From positions 62,001-126,000 of the forward strand of contig JAJPKJ010000036.1 of the NCBI GenBank assembly GCA_021323755.1: 64,000 nt of DNA. The letters run 5' to 3'. This document shows positions 51,656-60,669 of the stretch, piece by piece. A program made the position numbers and the translations under genes. Numbering within the stretch: the first letter of the stretch is position 1; the number at the start of each line of letters is the position of its first letter. This DNA is from Chitinophagales bacterium. GTDB lineage: Bacteria; Bacteroidota; Bacteroidia; Chitinophagales; Chitinophagaceae. A model generated the notes under the pieces. It had not been told where the DNA came from. It did no database searches and saw only the letters and a list, made by a program, of their open reading frames with translations.

Positions 51656-53731
51656 CTATTTAATGAACTTAATAATTATTCCGCCAAAATAATTTCTTCC
51701 TGCGGCTGCATTATAATATCTGCCGGCAGCAGCGTTGATATCATTTCCTAAACTGTATTTAGTATCGGCAAGATTATCTCCACCAATAAAAATTTCTGCA
51801 TTTATTTTTTTTGCGTGAATTTTCTTATATCCCAACCTCGCTCCAATCAAATTAAAAGCACTGGCACGGCCGGTATTTGCATCATTCAATGCGATGGATG
51901 AAGTATAATTATATGTTGCGTTGAGATAAATTCCCATTTTCGAAATAATGTCAAAGCCTGCTATTACCGTGTGCGGGGCAACGCCGGGCATTTCATTATT
52001 GGAAAAATCAGATGTCACTTGCTTGAAACTGCCGTAATGAAAATCGTGCCAGGCATAACTCACAAATACTTTTGCATTGCTGATAAATTGTTTTGCGTTA
52101 TCAGCAAGTTCATAAGAAACATAGGATTCAACTCCATTTTGTTTTGTGGAACCCGCGTTCACATAATAATACACGCCATTGGTATCAATACGCTGAACAA
52201 TGGTGTTGTGCAGATGAAATAAAAAACCACTGATGTCGAAATACAATTTATCATGAAGCAAGCTTCCACGCAGTCCGATTTCATAATCCATTCCATCTTC
52301 CGGCTGAAGATTTGTCCCCAATAGTCCGTCTGAGCGAAGTAGTTCAGAAGAAGTCGGCGTTGAAAATCCGCGGGAAATATTTGCATAGACAGAAACTGTG
52401 CCGCTGAGTTTTTTTAACACCCCAAGATGTGGCGGAAATTTATTTTCAAAGGTTCGTGCTTGTGTTGTTGCATTTGAAGATGGCCGCGTAAACAAATTAA
52501 TAAATTGAAGAGAAGATTTATTCAAGCTGCCGCCGGCAGTAATGATCCATCCATGATTAAATTCCAGGTCCAACTGAACAAAAACCGAGTATTGCCATAA
52601 ATTAATATTTTCATCTGTTTCCAGGGAATCCGCAACGCCGGCATTATTACCATAATCTCTTGTATTGAAAAATCCTTTCTGTGCCTCGGCTCCAAGATTT
52701 AATTGCAATCGTGTCTGATCAATTTGTTTTTTAAATTGGAAAACACTCCTACCGCCAAAATGCGGTTCTTTCCTCAATTCATAAACGCGCAAACCGGGAT
52801 TTATGAAATCGGTGTAAGATCCATACACAGCAGTTACATTTTGCCAGTTATCATTAAAATGATATTCATTACTAAAGCCGCCAATAAACGTTTTTTGAAA
52901 GATTGCTGCCTGTGCCCGAATAGCCCCCGGTCTTGCCTGCCTTGCGTTGGAATCGTACTGCGCTTTGGTTAATGCGCCAGGGGTTTGATAATACAGATCG
53001 CCATAGAACATGAAAGCATGTAGGGTTTGTTGATCCGACAGTTTTAACCCGGTTTCCCAGGAAAGAACATCTCGCCGCATTTGGGTTTGTTGCCGATAAC
53101 CATTACTGGTCTGGTGAGAATAATTAAAAATATTCTCATGATCGCTATCGCCCAGTCTGAGGTTTGCATTGATATTATTAGTAGCAAAACTGCCCGCTGA
53201 ATAATCAACACTGGCACCGCTTTGCCAGGCAACTGGCAATGTGTGGATGAGCATTGCCCCGCCAATATTTGCACCATATAGACTCCCAGCCGGACCTTTA
53301 ATAATTTCAGCAGATTGGAAATTATAAAAACTCAATTGATTAAGATAGGTATTGCCACTCGGATCAGTTAAAGGCACATCATCAAGATAGATCTTTACGT
53401 CACGCACGCCAAAAGGAGAACGTAATGAACTTCCTCGGATATTTAAACGATAACTTCCCGGTGAACGTTCTTCCATACTCACTCCCGGAGTAATATTGAG
53501 CGCAGGCAAAATACTCATGTTGCTAAAACGATTTAATTGCGCCTGACCTGTAAATGAAACCGGCGCCGCAACGTCGATCAACCTGCGATTTTGCTCATAG
53601 GCTTTTATCACGATCTCGCTTAATGTTTTTGCATCGGATGAATCCTGTTCAGAAAATGAATTGGAAGTTTGAGAGAATAATGAAACTGAATAAAACATTA
53701 ATGCAGTAAACGTAATGGTTCGTTTCATCAT
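51656..53731 (-). CDS. TonB-dependent receptor
   Basis: A 691-residue TonB-dependent outer-membrane receptor. Signal peptide ends SVSLFSQ, followed by a TonB-box-like TLSEIVIKAYEQ, plug motifs (IYLDDVPLTDPSGN, AEIIKGPAGSLYGANIGGAML) and a barrel ending FGGIIIKFIK. The closest types are siderophore or metal receptors (FecA/CirA-like), but the ligand is not clear. It lies alone and is divergent from the amino acid permease gene. Two adjacent ATG codons are possible starts. Confidence 0.9.
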   Translation of the reverse strand: MMKRTITFTALMFYSVSLFSQTSNSFSEQDSSDAKTLSEIVIKAYEQNRRLIDVAAPVSFTGQAQLNRFSNMSILPALNITPGVSMEERSPGSYRLNIRGSSLRSPFGVRDVKIYLDDVPLTDPSGNTYLNQLSFYNFQSAEIIKGPAGSLYGANIGGAMLIHTLPVAWQSGASVDYSAGSFATNNINANLRLGDSDHENIFNYSHQTSNGYRQQTQMRRDVLSWETGLKLSDQQTLHAFMFYGDLYYQTPGALTKAQYDSNARQARPGAIRAQAAIFQKTFIGGFSNEYHFNDNWQNVTAVYGSYTDFINPGLRVYELRKEPHFGGRSVFQFKKQIDQTRLQLNLGAEAQKGFFNTRDYGNNAGVADSLETDENINLWQYSVFVQLDLEFNHGWIITAGGSLNKSSLQFINLFTRPSSNATTQARTFENKFPPHLGVLKKLSGTVSVYANISRGFSTPTSSELLRSDGLLGTNLQPEDGMDYEIGLRGSLLHDKLYFDISGFLFHLHNTIVQRIDTNGVYYYVNAGSTKQNGVESYVSYELADNAKQFISNAKVFVSYAWHDFHYGSFKQVTSDFSNNEMPGVAPHTVIAGFDIISKMGIYLNATYNYTSSIALNDANTGRASAFNLIGARLGYKKIHAKKINAEIFIGGDNLADTKYSLGNDINAAAGRYYNAAAGRNYFGGIIIKFIK

Positions 53732-53822
53732 TTTAGTTTGGGTTTACCGCCTAAAGTTAGTACAGAATAATTCGTTATCTTGACCGACATTAAAAAAACA
53801 ACTGCACCCCACCTTAGAATTT

Positions 53823-55163
53823 ATGAATAAACAGAACAAACTGAACCTTTTCGACCTAACGATGATTGTGATAGGATTGGTGATCGGATTGGGAATTTTC
53901 AGAACTTCCAAAGATGCAGCAGAGGCCGCGCTGACACCTTCTGTTTTCTTTGCAGCCTGGATCTTTGGAGGATTGATCGCTTTTTGCGGCGCGCTGACCT
54001 ATGCTGAAATCGGAAGTCGTTACCCGATCACCGGCGGCTATTATAAAATATTTTCCTACGCTTATCATCCCTCTATAGCGTTTGCTATTAATTGTATCAT
54101 TCTTATTTCAAATGCAGCCTCGCTTTCAGGAGTGGCATTGATAGGCAGCGAATATATTTCACAAATTGTTTTTGCGAGCGAGCCCTCCTCTTTTGTAAAA
54201 TCGTTGATTGCCATGAGCGCCATTGTCGCATTTTATGGAGTAAATATGATGGGGCTTCGCATCAGTTCAAGAGTATTGAACATATTAATGCTAATTAAGG
54301 TAGGCATGCTGGTAATAATCATTTCGGCATTATTCTTTCCTCAATTATATCATCCGGCAACACATAACGATACAATACATAATGCAAGCCTATGGGCAAT
54401 TGTATTGTCATTTGGCATTGCGCTCAAAGCCACCTCATTCACATATGGAGGCTATCAGCAAACAATAAATTTTGGTGAAGAGATCGAGAATCCTAAAAAA
54501 AATATTCCGCGCGGAGTATTTATTGGGATCTTAATAATCATCGCTCTTTATCTATGCGTCAGTTATTCTTACTATAAAATAATTGGTTTTGAAGAATTGA
54601 AAGACGCAAAAGGTATAGCGTCTATTGTTGCCGAAAAGATGTTTGGACAAACCGGGAGAAATGTGGCCTCCATTTTATTATTCATTGCAGTACTGGCTTA
54701 TGTGAATGTAATATTACTGAGTAACCCGCGGGTAATGTATGCCATGAGTGAAGATGGAATTCTTCCGCGGGCATTTAAGAAAAAGGATGAAAAAAAAGAC
54801 GTTCTTACCGTTAGCTTAACTGTTTTTGCCATCGTATGTGTGGTCGTTTTGTTTTTTGCAGACACCTTTGATAAGATATTGAGTTTTTCGATCTTTCTGG
54901 ATTCCATTGGCATGGCCACATCGGCTGCCACAATATTTGTGCTTCGCAAAAAAACCAAACATCTTAATAATACCGGAATCTATTCCATGAAATTTTACCC
55001 CTTGCTGCCAATCGTATTTGTAATCACTTATATTTTCGTAGGAACTATCATTGCCATCACTTTCCCACAATATGCGATCATTGGCTTTTGTGTCTTTATT
55101 GTTTTCCTCATTTTGTATTTCATCATCAAAAAAATCAGCAGCGGCAAAATTGAGCAGAAATAA
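53823..55163 (+). CDS. APC-superfamily amino acid permease
   Basis: A 446-residue inner-membrane permease with 12 helices. Family marks: IVIGLVIGLGIFRTSKDAA at the first unwound helix, GGLIAFCGALTYAEIGSRYP and a YGGYQQTINFGEEIENPKKNIPRG substrate-loop region. It resembles the LAT/basic amino acid/polyamine antiporter branch. Substrate unknown. It follows a TonB receptor on the opposite strand and precedes an efflux pair with its own promoter. Confidence 0.88.
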   Translation: MNKQNKLNLFDLTMIVIGLVIGLGIFRTSKDAAEAALTPSVFFAAWIFGGLIAFCGALTYAEIGSRYPITGGYYKIFSYAYHPSIAFAINCIILISNAASLSGVALIGSEYISQIVFASEPSSFVKSLIAMSAIVAFYGVNMMGLRISSRVLNILMLIKVGMLVIIISALFFPQLYHPATHNDTIHNASLWAIVLSFGIALKATSFTYGGYQQTINFGEEIENPKKNIPRGVFIGILIIIALYLCVSYSYYKIIGFEELKDAKGIASIVAEKMFGQTGRNVASILLFIAVLAYVNVILLSNPRVMYAMSEDGILPRAFKKKDEKKDVLTVSLTVFAIVCVVVLFFADTFDKILSFSIFLDSIGMATSAATIFVLRKKTKHLNNTGIYSMKFYPLLPIVFVITYIFVGTIIAITFPQYAIIGFCVFIVFLILYFIIKKISSGKIEQK

Positions 55164-55333
55164 TATGTTTTTTTAATGTGGGTGAATGCCAAAGAAAATT
55201 TATTCTCTTTTTAACCTTTCTTTTTGCTGGCCAATGACGTATGATTGATTATTTTAGCGAAATTTTTTACCAAAACCGATTATCATAAAATCTGTGGTGG
55301 TTGCAGACAAGTTTATAAATTTGAGCATTGACC

Positions 55334-56761
55334 ATGAAAAAACTTTCCTTTTTACTAATAAGCTGCTTGTTGGTTCTTTCAATTTCAGCACAGGACAAAT
55401 GGGATCTGAAACGTTGCGTTGAATACGCCGTAAGTAATAATATATCCATTAAGCAGGCCGATGTGCAGGCAAGATTAGCTGAACTCACTTTTAAACAATA
55501 CCAATTATCACAAATTCCAACACTTGCCTTTGGTGGAAATCTTGGGTACAGTTCCGGGCAGAGCCAGGATCCGGTAAACTTTACATTGATCACATCGGGG
55601 CTTTGGTCTAACCAATATTTCATTCAATCCGGAGTGAATATTTTTAACTTTAATAGCCTTAGAAATAATATCCAGGGAAGCAAATTGGCGATGCAAGCAG
55701 CCGACGCAGCCACTGACAAATTAAAAAACGATGTTTCATTAAATGTTGCAAATGCTTATTTACAGGCACTTTTAGCCGTTCAAACAGCCAATGCGGCGCA
55801 ATTGCAATTAAGGCTTTCGCAATCACAATTGGACATTACCCGAAAACAGGTCAATGCGGGGACCTTGCCGGAACTGAATGCTGCAGAAATAGAAGCCCAG
55901 GTAGCACAGGACAGTTCAACTTTTGTAACAGCAAAGTCAAATTCCATACAAGCCGTATTAACATTAAAGGGCTATATGAGTCTGGATGCAGCAGTTGCCT
56001 TTGATATCGCAACTCCGCCGATTGAACAAATCCCGATAGAAAATATAGCTGACCTGCAGCCTGAAGTAGTTTATGTTCTTGCTTTGCAAAATCAGCCATT
56101 GCAAAAAGAAGATGCACTCAATATTATTGCTTCCGAAAAATATGTAGCATCGAACAAAGCTGCCATGCTTCCTACCCTTTCATTATTCGGACAATTCTAT
56201 ACAACCTTTACCAATCAATCTTTCACTTATTCAAAGCAAGCGCCCGTCACGCTCTCACAATTTTCAGGTATCGTGAAAAACACCGGTGATTCCGTTTTTT
56301 TGTCATATCCATACCAGGGAATTAATAGCACAAAAACTCCTTATTTCACCCAGCTAAACCAAAACTTTAGACAATCGGTCGGTATTAGTTTGAATATTCC
56401 CATCTTAAACGGAGGTACTTTGCGCACCAATTATCGTCGCGCCCAGCTCAATTTGAGGAATTACCAGTTACAGCAGCAATCCGATAACCTTACACTGAAA
56501 CAAAATATTTACCAGGCTTATGCACTGGCAATAGCTGCGATGCAGAAATTCGAATCTCAGAAAATAACATTGGAAGCTACAAAAAAGAGTTTCGACTTTG
56601 CGCAGAAAAGATATAATGTAGGATTACTGAACACCATCGATCTGCTGACCAATCAAAATAATTATTTTAAAGCGAAGCTTGATTTGCTTTCGGATCAGTT
56701 TGATTTTGTTTTTAAAATGAAAGTGCTTGAGTTTTATAAAGGCATGGGAATTAAATTATAA
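55334..56761 (+). CDS. TolC-family outer-membrane efflux protein
   Basis: A 475-residue outer-membrane protein with signal SLFLISCLLVLSISAQ-like start (ATG at 55334; the frame is open from a TTG at 55328). The TolC pattern is clear: WDLKRCVEYAVSNNISIKQADV near the start, NVANAYLQALLAVQTANAAQL (about 135) and repeats in the second half (LKQNIYQAYALAIAAMQKFESQ then KRYNVGLLNTIDLLTNQNNYF). It forms the outer-membrane channel for a type I or tripartite pump. It is coupled to an HlyD-like adaptor 22 bases downstream, but no pump gene follows. Confidence 0.92.
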   Translation: MKKLSFLLISCLLVLSISAQDKWDLKRCVEYAVSNNISIKQADVQARLAELTFKQYQLSQIPTLAFGGNLGYSSGQSQDPVNFTLITSGLWSNQYFIQSGVNIFNFNSLRNNIQGSKLAMQAADAATDKLKNDVSLNVANAYLQALLAVQTANAAQLQLRLSQSQLDITRKQVNAGTLPELNAAEIEAQVAQDSSTFVTAKSNSIQAVLTLKGYMSLDAAVAFDIATPPIEQIPIENIADLQPEVVYVLALQNQPLQKEDALNIIASEKYVASNKAAMLPTLSLFGQFYTTFTNQSFTYSKQAPVTLSQFSGIVKNTGDSVFLSYPYQGINSTKTPYFTQLNQNFRQSVGISLNIPILNGGTLRTNYRRAQLNLRNYQLQQQSDNLTLKQNIYQAYALAIAAMQKFESQKITLEATKKSFDFAQKRYNVGLLNTIDLLTNQNNYFKAKLDLLSDQFDFVFKMKVLEFYKGMGIKL

Positions 56762-56782
56762 AAAGAATAACCTTAAAATATC

Positions 56783-58189
56783 ATGAGCAAAAAATTACTT
56801 TGGATCATTATTAGCCTGGTAGTAATGATCATTTTGTTGGTCGTTTTAAAAAAAGCCGGCGTTTTCGGAAAAGATGAAGGGATCAAAGTTTCTTCGGAAA
56901 AAGTGATAAAAAGAAACATCACCGAAATTGTTACGGCAAGCGGAAAGATATATCCCGAAGTGGAAGTGAAAATAAGTCCGGATATTTCCGGGGAGATCGT
57001 AGAATTAACTGTACAGGAAGGTGACAGTGTTCATAAAGGGGAAGAGTTGGCAAAAATATATGCTGATATTTATACAACGCAGCGCGATCAGGCTGCGGCA
57101 CAGCTAAATCAGCAACAAGCCGTGGCTTCCAATAGCAGCGCGCAATTGCCTGGATTGAAAGCCGCAATGGATCAGGCTCAAAAAAACTACGACCGTGAAA
57201 AGCAATTATTGAGCGACAAAGTAATCTCACAATCAGAATTTGATCAGGCAGAAAGCACCCTGTTATCTGCACAAGCAAACTATAATGCGGCTCAACAAAG
57301 CATTATTGGTAATCAGGCTGGTGCGGCTAGTGCAAGAGCAAATCTGTCAATCGCAGCAAAAAATCTTAGTCGTACGACTGTTTATTCGCCCATAACGGGA
57401 GTAATCTCATTATTGAGTGTAAAAAAAGGTGAGCGTGTTGTGGGTAATTCAATGATGGCGGGAACAGAAATGATGCGCGTAGCAGATATGAACAAAATAG
57501 AAGCAATAGTTGATGTTGGAGAAAATGATATTCCTAAAGTACATTTGGGCGATTCAGCGAACATTGAAATTGATGCGTATAATAATAGAAAATTCAGAGG
57601 TGTGGTTACCCAAATTGCCAGCAGCGTTGCCAGTGCGGGCAGTACATCCAGTTCATCCGTATCAACCAATGATGTCACGAATTATAAGGTTCATATACGG
57701 CTTTCCCCCGAATCCTATAAGGATTTGGTTAATAGAAAAATTCCGAAAAACCTCCCATTCAGACCGGGGATGAGCGCAAGCGCTGATATTCAAACCAACA
57801 CACACAGTAATGTTCTATCAGTTCCGATCAACTCCGTCACCACAAGAGAAAAAAACAGTGACAGCACAGCTGCACAAAAGAAAAATACAAAGAGCGACGA
57901 CCAGGCAAACAACGGTAATAACGGTAATAACGGTGATAATGCCCCCAAAACCACTTCTTCAGCAGATCTTGATGAAGTTGTATTTGTTTTAAAAACGGAT
58001 GGGACTGTAAAAAAAGTGAAAGTAAAAACAGACATACAGGATATAAATTACATCGAAATAACAGATGGTTTGAAAGAAGGCGATGAGATCATTACCGGGC
58101 CTTATGGCACCATAAGCAAGATTTTGAAAGATGGTACAAAAGTGCAGGTTGTGGCAAAAGACAAATTGTTTGAGCAAAAAAATAACTAG
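56783..58189 (+). CDS. HlyD/MacA-like periplasmic adaptor
   Basis: A 468-residue membrane-fusion protein. An N-terminal helix (LLWIIISLVVMIILLVVL) anchors it, followed by a biotinyl-lipoyl-like region (SPDISGEIVELTVQEGDSVHKGEELAKI), a helical hairpin (about residues 95-190), a beta-barrel part and a Ser/Asn/Gly/Thr-rich linker at about residues 352-395 (NNGNNGNNGD core, from a 9-base DNA period), then a C-terminal domain (FVLKTDGTVKKVKVKTDIQ). MacA-type adaptors of ABC pumps look like this. No MacB or RND gene lies beside it; the next gene is gpsA after a terminator. Confidence 0.88.
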   Translation: MSKKLLWIIISLVVMIILLVVLKKAGVFGKDEGIKVSSEKVIKRNITEIVTASGKIYPEVEVKISPDISGEIVELTVQEGDSVHKGEELAKIYADIYTTQRDQAAAQLNQQQAVASNSSAQLPGLKAAMDQAQKNYDREKQLLSDKVISQSEFDQAESTLLSAQANYNAAQQSIIGNQAGAASARANLSIAAKNLSRTTVYSPITGVISLLSVKKGERVVGNSMMAGTEMMRVADMNKIEAIVDVGENDIPKVHLGDSANIEIDAYNNRKFRGVVTQIASSVASAGSTSSSSVSTNDVTNYKVHIRLSPESYKDLVNRKIPKNLPFRPGMSASADIQTNTHSNVLSVPINSVTTREKNSDSTAAQKKNTKSDDQANNGNNGNNGDNAPKTTSSADLDEVVFVLKTDGTVKKVKVKTDIQDINYIEITDGLKEGDEIITGPYGTISKILKDGTKVQVVAKDKLFEQKNN

Positions 58190-58239
58190 TCTGTCAAATT
58201 AAGATTCAGTAAATACTTCCGGTAAAAAATATAATTTAG

Positions 58240-58272
58240 AGTTTGAAGAGTACCCCTTTTCAAACTTTTTTA
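58240..58272 (+). terminator. Terminator after TolC/HlyD pair
   Basis: Stem AGTTTGAA (58240-58247) / TTCAAACT (58259-58266) with an 11-base loop and a T-run after it, 50 bases after the adaptor stop. It sets the pair apart from gpsA. Confidence 0.7.
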
Positions 58273-58296
58273 TTTCTATAAATATAATTTCACCAA

Positions 58297-59334
58297 ATGA
58301 GATTTGCTATTCTTGGAAGCGGAAGCTGGGCAACAGCGTTAGCAAAAATTCTTACTGACAATAAAATTCATATCAATTGGTGGATAAGAAATGAAAACAT
58401 TATCAGGCATTTTGAAAAGAGACATCATAATCCCAATTATATCAGTTCAGTTTATTTTAAAAAGAATTTACTTTCTCTCAGCAGTGATATCAATTCCGTG
58501 ATCAATAATTCCGACCACATCATTTTTGCAATTCCTTCTGCATATATCATCAATACTTTAAAACCGTTGAAAAAAAATGTTCTTGCCAATAAAAAAATAA
58601 TATCTGCAGTAAAAGGGATCCTGCCACAGAGCAATCAATTGCTTAATGAATTTCTGCACCAACAATTCAAAGTCTCACTCAATGATTATTTTACGATCAT
58701 GGGACCTTGCCATGCAGAAGAAGTTGCTGATGAAAAACTCTCTTACCTCACTTTTTCGGGAATTGACGAAACCGTCAATCGCAAAATTGCGTCTCATTTT
58801 ACAACACATTATTTGAATACGGTCATCAATAATGATATTTATGGCGTCCAGTTTGCTGCGGTGCTTAAAAATATTTATGCGTTAGGGGCCGGCATTGCAC
58901 ACGGGCTCGATTACGGCGATAATTTTTTAAGTGTTTTGATAGCAAACTGTGCAGACGAGATGGCCGGTTTTCTTCGTAAAGTTGGTATTCAGCACATTGA
59001 GGTCGGCGTGCATAATGAAGAAGATCCGGTATCGCATAAAAAGAGAGCAAACTATGCAGCATCTGTATATCTGGGCGATCTGTTAGTAACCTGTTATTCG
59101 CCTTACAGCAGGAACAGAACTTTTGGAAACATGATCGGCAAAGGATACACGGTCAATGCAGCTCAGCTTGAATTGAATATGGTTGCTGAAGGTTATAATG
59201 CCAGCAAGTGCATTTACAACATTAACAAAAAAATAAAAGCAGAAATGCCAATAGCTGAAACCATTTATAAAATTTTGTGGAAGAATATTAAATCTGCAAA
59301 AGGTTTTAAACAAATTGAAGAAATACTGGTCTGA
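58297..59334 (+). CDS. gpsA: Glycerol-3-phosphate dehydrogenase [NAD(P)+]
   Basis: A 345-residue cytosolic enzyme that reduces dihydroxyacetone phosphate to sn-glycerol 3-phosphate for phospholipid synthesis. The NAD-binding fold opens with ILGSGSWATALAKIL, the GPCHAEEVA motif is at about residue 133, and the catalytic-domain signature FAAVLKNIYALGAGIAHGLDYGDN includes the active-site Lys (about 190). Length and motif order fit GpsA. Confidence 0.95.
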   Translation: MRFAILGSGSWATALAKILTDNKIHINWWIRNENIIRHFEKRHHNPNYISSVYFKKNLLSLSSDINSVINNSDHIIFAIPSAYIINTLKPLKKNVLANKKIISAVKGILPQSNQLLNEFLHQQFKVSLNDYFTIMGPCHAEEVADEKLSYLTFSGIDETVNRKIASHFTTHYLNTVINNDIYGVQFAAVLKNIYALGAGIAHGLDYGDNFLSVLIANCADEMAGFLRKVGIQHIEVGVHNEEDPVSHKKRANYAASVYLGDLLVTCYSPYSRNRTFGNMIGKGYTVNAAQLELNMVAEGYNASKCIYNINKKIKAEMPIAETIYKILWKNIKSAKGFKQIEEILV

Positions 59335-59358
59335 TATTTTGAAACAATAACGTGAATC

Positions 59359-59490
59359 ATGATGCCGCTCTCATTTCAAGGATTTGGTTTTACAGCAATA
59401 ATGCTGATGTTGGCGGTTCTTACCATTAACCAGGCAATTCGATCGCTCAGGAATTATTTTCACAACAATAAGCACCAAAAAAATTATTGA
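59359..59490 (+). CDS. Possible small membrane protein, 43 residues
   Basis: A 43-codon frame with one hydrophobic segment (FTAIMLMLAVLTINQA) between a Phe/Gly-rich start and a basic tail (RSLRNYFHNNKHQKNY). Two adjacent ATG codons start it 24 bases after gpsA. It overlaps the hemW stop on the other strand by seven bases. Possible small transmembrane protein; its composition also fits chance, so confidence is limited. Confidence 0.4.
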   Translation: MMPLSFQGFGFTAIMLMLAVLTINQAIRSLRNYFHNNKHQKNY

Positions 59491-60626
59491 TCTTTTGGGT
59501 CTTCAAAAAAAAGATCAGCCGCAATTCCATCCGCAAATAATTTTCCTTCATCAGTCAATATCATTTTTGAATCCTGAATGATCAATAATGATTTTTTACT
59601 CCAATCGTTGGCAGATCCCTGCAAAATACGGCTTCGGTTTTCACCAAATTCTTCTTTGACATAATGCAAATCGCATCCTTCAACCGTTCGCAACGACGTC
59701 ATAATATATTCGTTAAGTTTTTGAATCGGCGATAATGCTTCTTTTTCAAAATTCAATTCATTTTTTTGCAAAGATTGAATGTATTGCATATTGTTGGCAA
59801 CATTCCATTGCCGTGAGTTTCCATTAAATGAATGAGCCGAAGGGCCTAATCCCAAATATTTTTTGCCTTGCCAGTATGAAGAATTGTGTTTGCTTCTAAA
59901 GCCTGATTTCGCAAAATTTGATATTTCATAATGCTCGTAACCAGCAGTCCTCAGCCAATCCATTAATAGCAAAAATTGTCGTGCCTGATCTGATTGATCA
60001 ATAGCCTCTGTCCTTTTTTCTTTTATCATCTTTGCAAGCGTCGTTTTCGGTTCAACGGTTAATGCATAGCAGGAAAGATGAGGAATATTTAATTCAGTTG
60101 CCCGGTCAATATTCCTTTTCCAGTTTGCCTCACTCAGTGTCGGTGTTCCATAAATAAGATCAATGGTAATATTTTCAATGCCTTCGTCAGCGATGGCATG
60201 AATACTATTGATCGCCTCTGTGGAATTATGGGCCCGATTCATCCATTGCAAGTCCTCGTCAAAAAAAGATTGAATACCGATACTGAACCTGTTTATTTCA
60301 GATAATTTCCATTGTTTGACTTTTCCCGTGTTGATATCATCGGGATTTGCTTCCAGTGTTATTTCCACATCTTCCTTTATGGTAAATGTTTGGTGCAGCG
60401 TTGAGATTATTCTATTTATATCATCAAATGTTAATAAAGATGGTGTTCCGCCGCCAAAATAGATGGTTTCTATAAGTTCGTGTTGCAAATATTCCTGTTG
60501 AAGTTTTATTTCTTTCAATAAAGCAGAAACAAAATCGTTTTTGTATTTCAAAGAGGTGGAAAAATGAAAATTACAATAATGGCATGCCTGTTTGCAAAAC
60601 GGTATATGAAGATAAATGCCTGCCAT
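59484..60626 (-). CDS. hemW: HemW, radical SAM heme chaperone
   Basis: A 380-residue radical SAM protein of the HemW (formerly HemN-like) group. The cluster motif FCKQACHYCNFHFS (CX3CX2C) is at the N-terminus in GIYLHIPFCKQ, followed by YFGGGTPSLLTFDDINRII (about residue 60). HemW lacks the catalytic arrangement of oxygen-independent coproporphyrinogen dehydrogenase and delivers heme to proteins. ATG at 60626 (MAGIYLHIPF) is chosen over an open frame to 60656. It overlaps the divergent BamA-like open frame but not its likely start. Confidence 0.9.
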   Translation of the reverse strand: MAGIYLHIPFCKQACHYCNFHFSTSLKYKNDFVSALLKEIKLQQEYLQHELIETIYFGGGTPSLLTFDDINRIISTLHQTFTIKEDVEITLEANPDDINTGKVKQWKLSEINRFSIGIQSFFDEDLQWMNRAHNSTEAINSIHAIADEGIENITIDLIYGTPTLSEANWKRNIDRATELNIPHLSCYALTVEPKTTLAKMIKEKRTEAIDQSDQARQFLLLMDWLRTAGYEHYEISNFAKSGFRSKHNSSYWQGKKYLGLGPSAHSFNGNSRQWNVANNMQYIQSLQKNELNFEKEALSPIQKLNEYIMTSLRTVEGCDLHYVKEEFGENRSRILQGSANDWSKKSLLIIQDSKMILTDEGKLFADGIAADLFFEDPKDQ

Positions 60627-60669
60627 GCGGTTGAATTGTTTTAGCGAATATAACAAGCTAATGTGCTTA

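Noticed and set aside
55316-55323. TAAATTTG element directly before the TolC gene
   Set aside because: Matches the -7 consensus but no TTG lies at 17-23 bases upstream and the start codon follows within about 10 bases, so no promoter is called.
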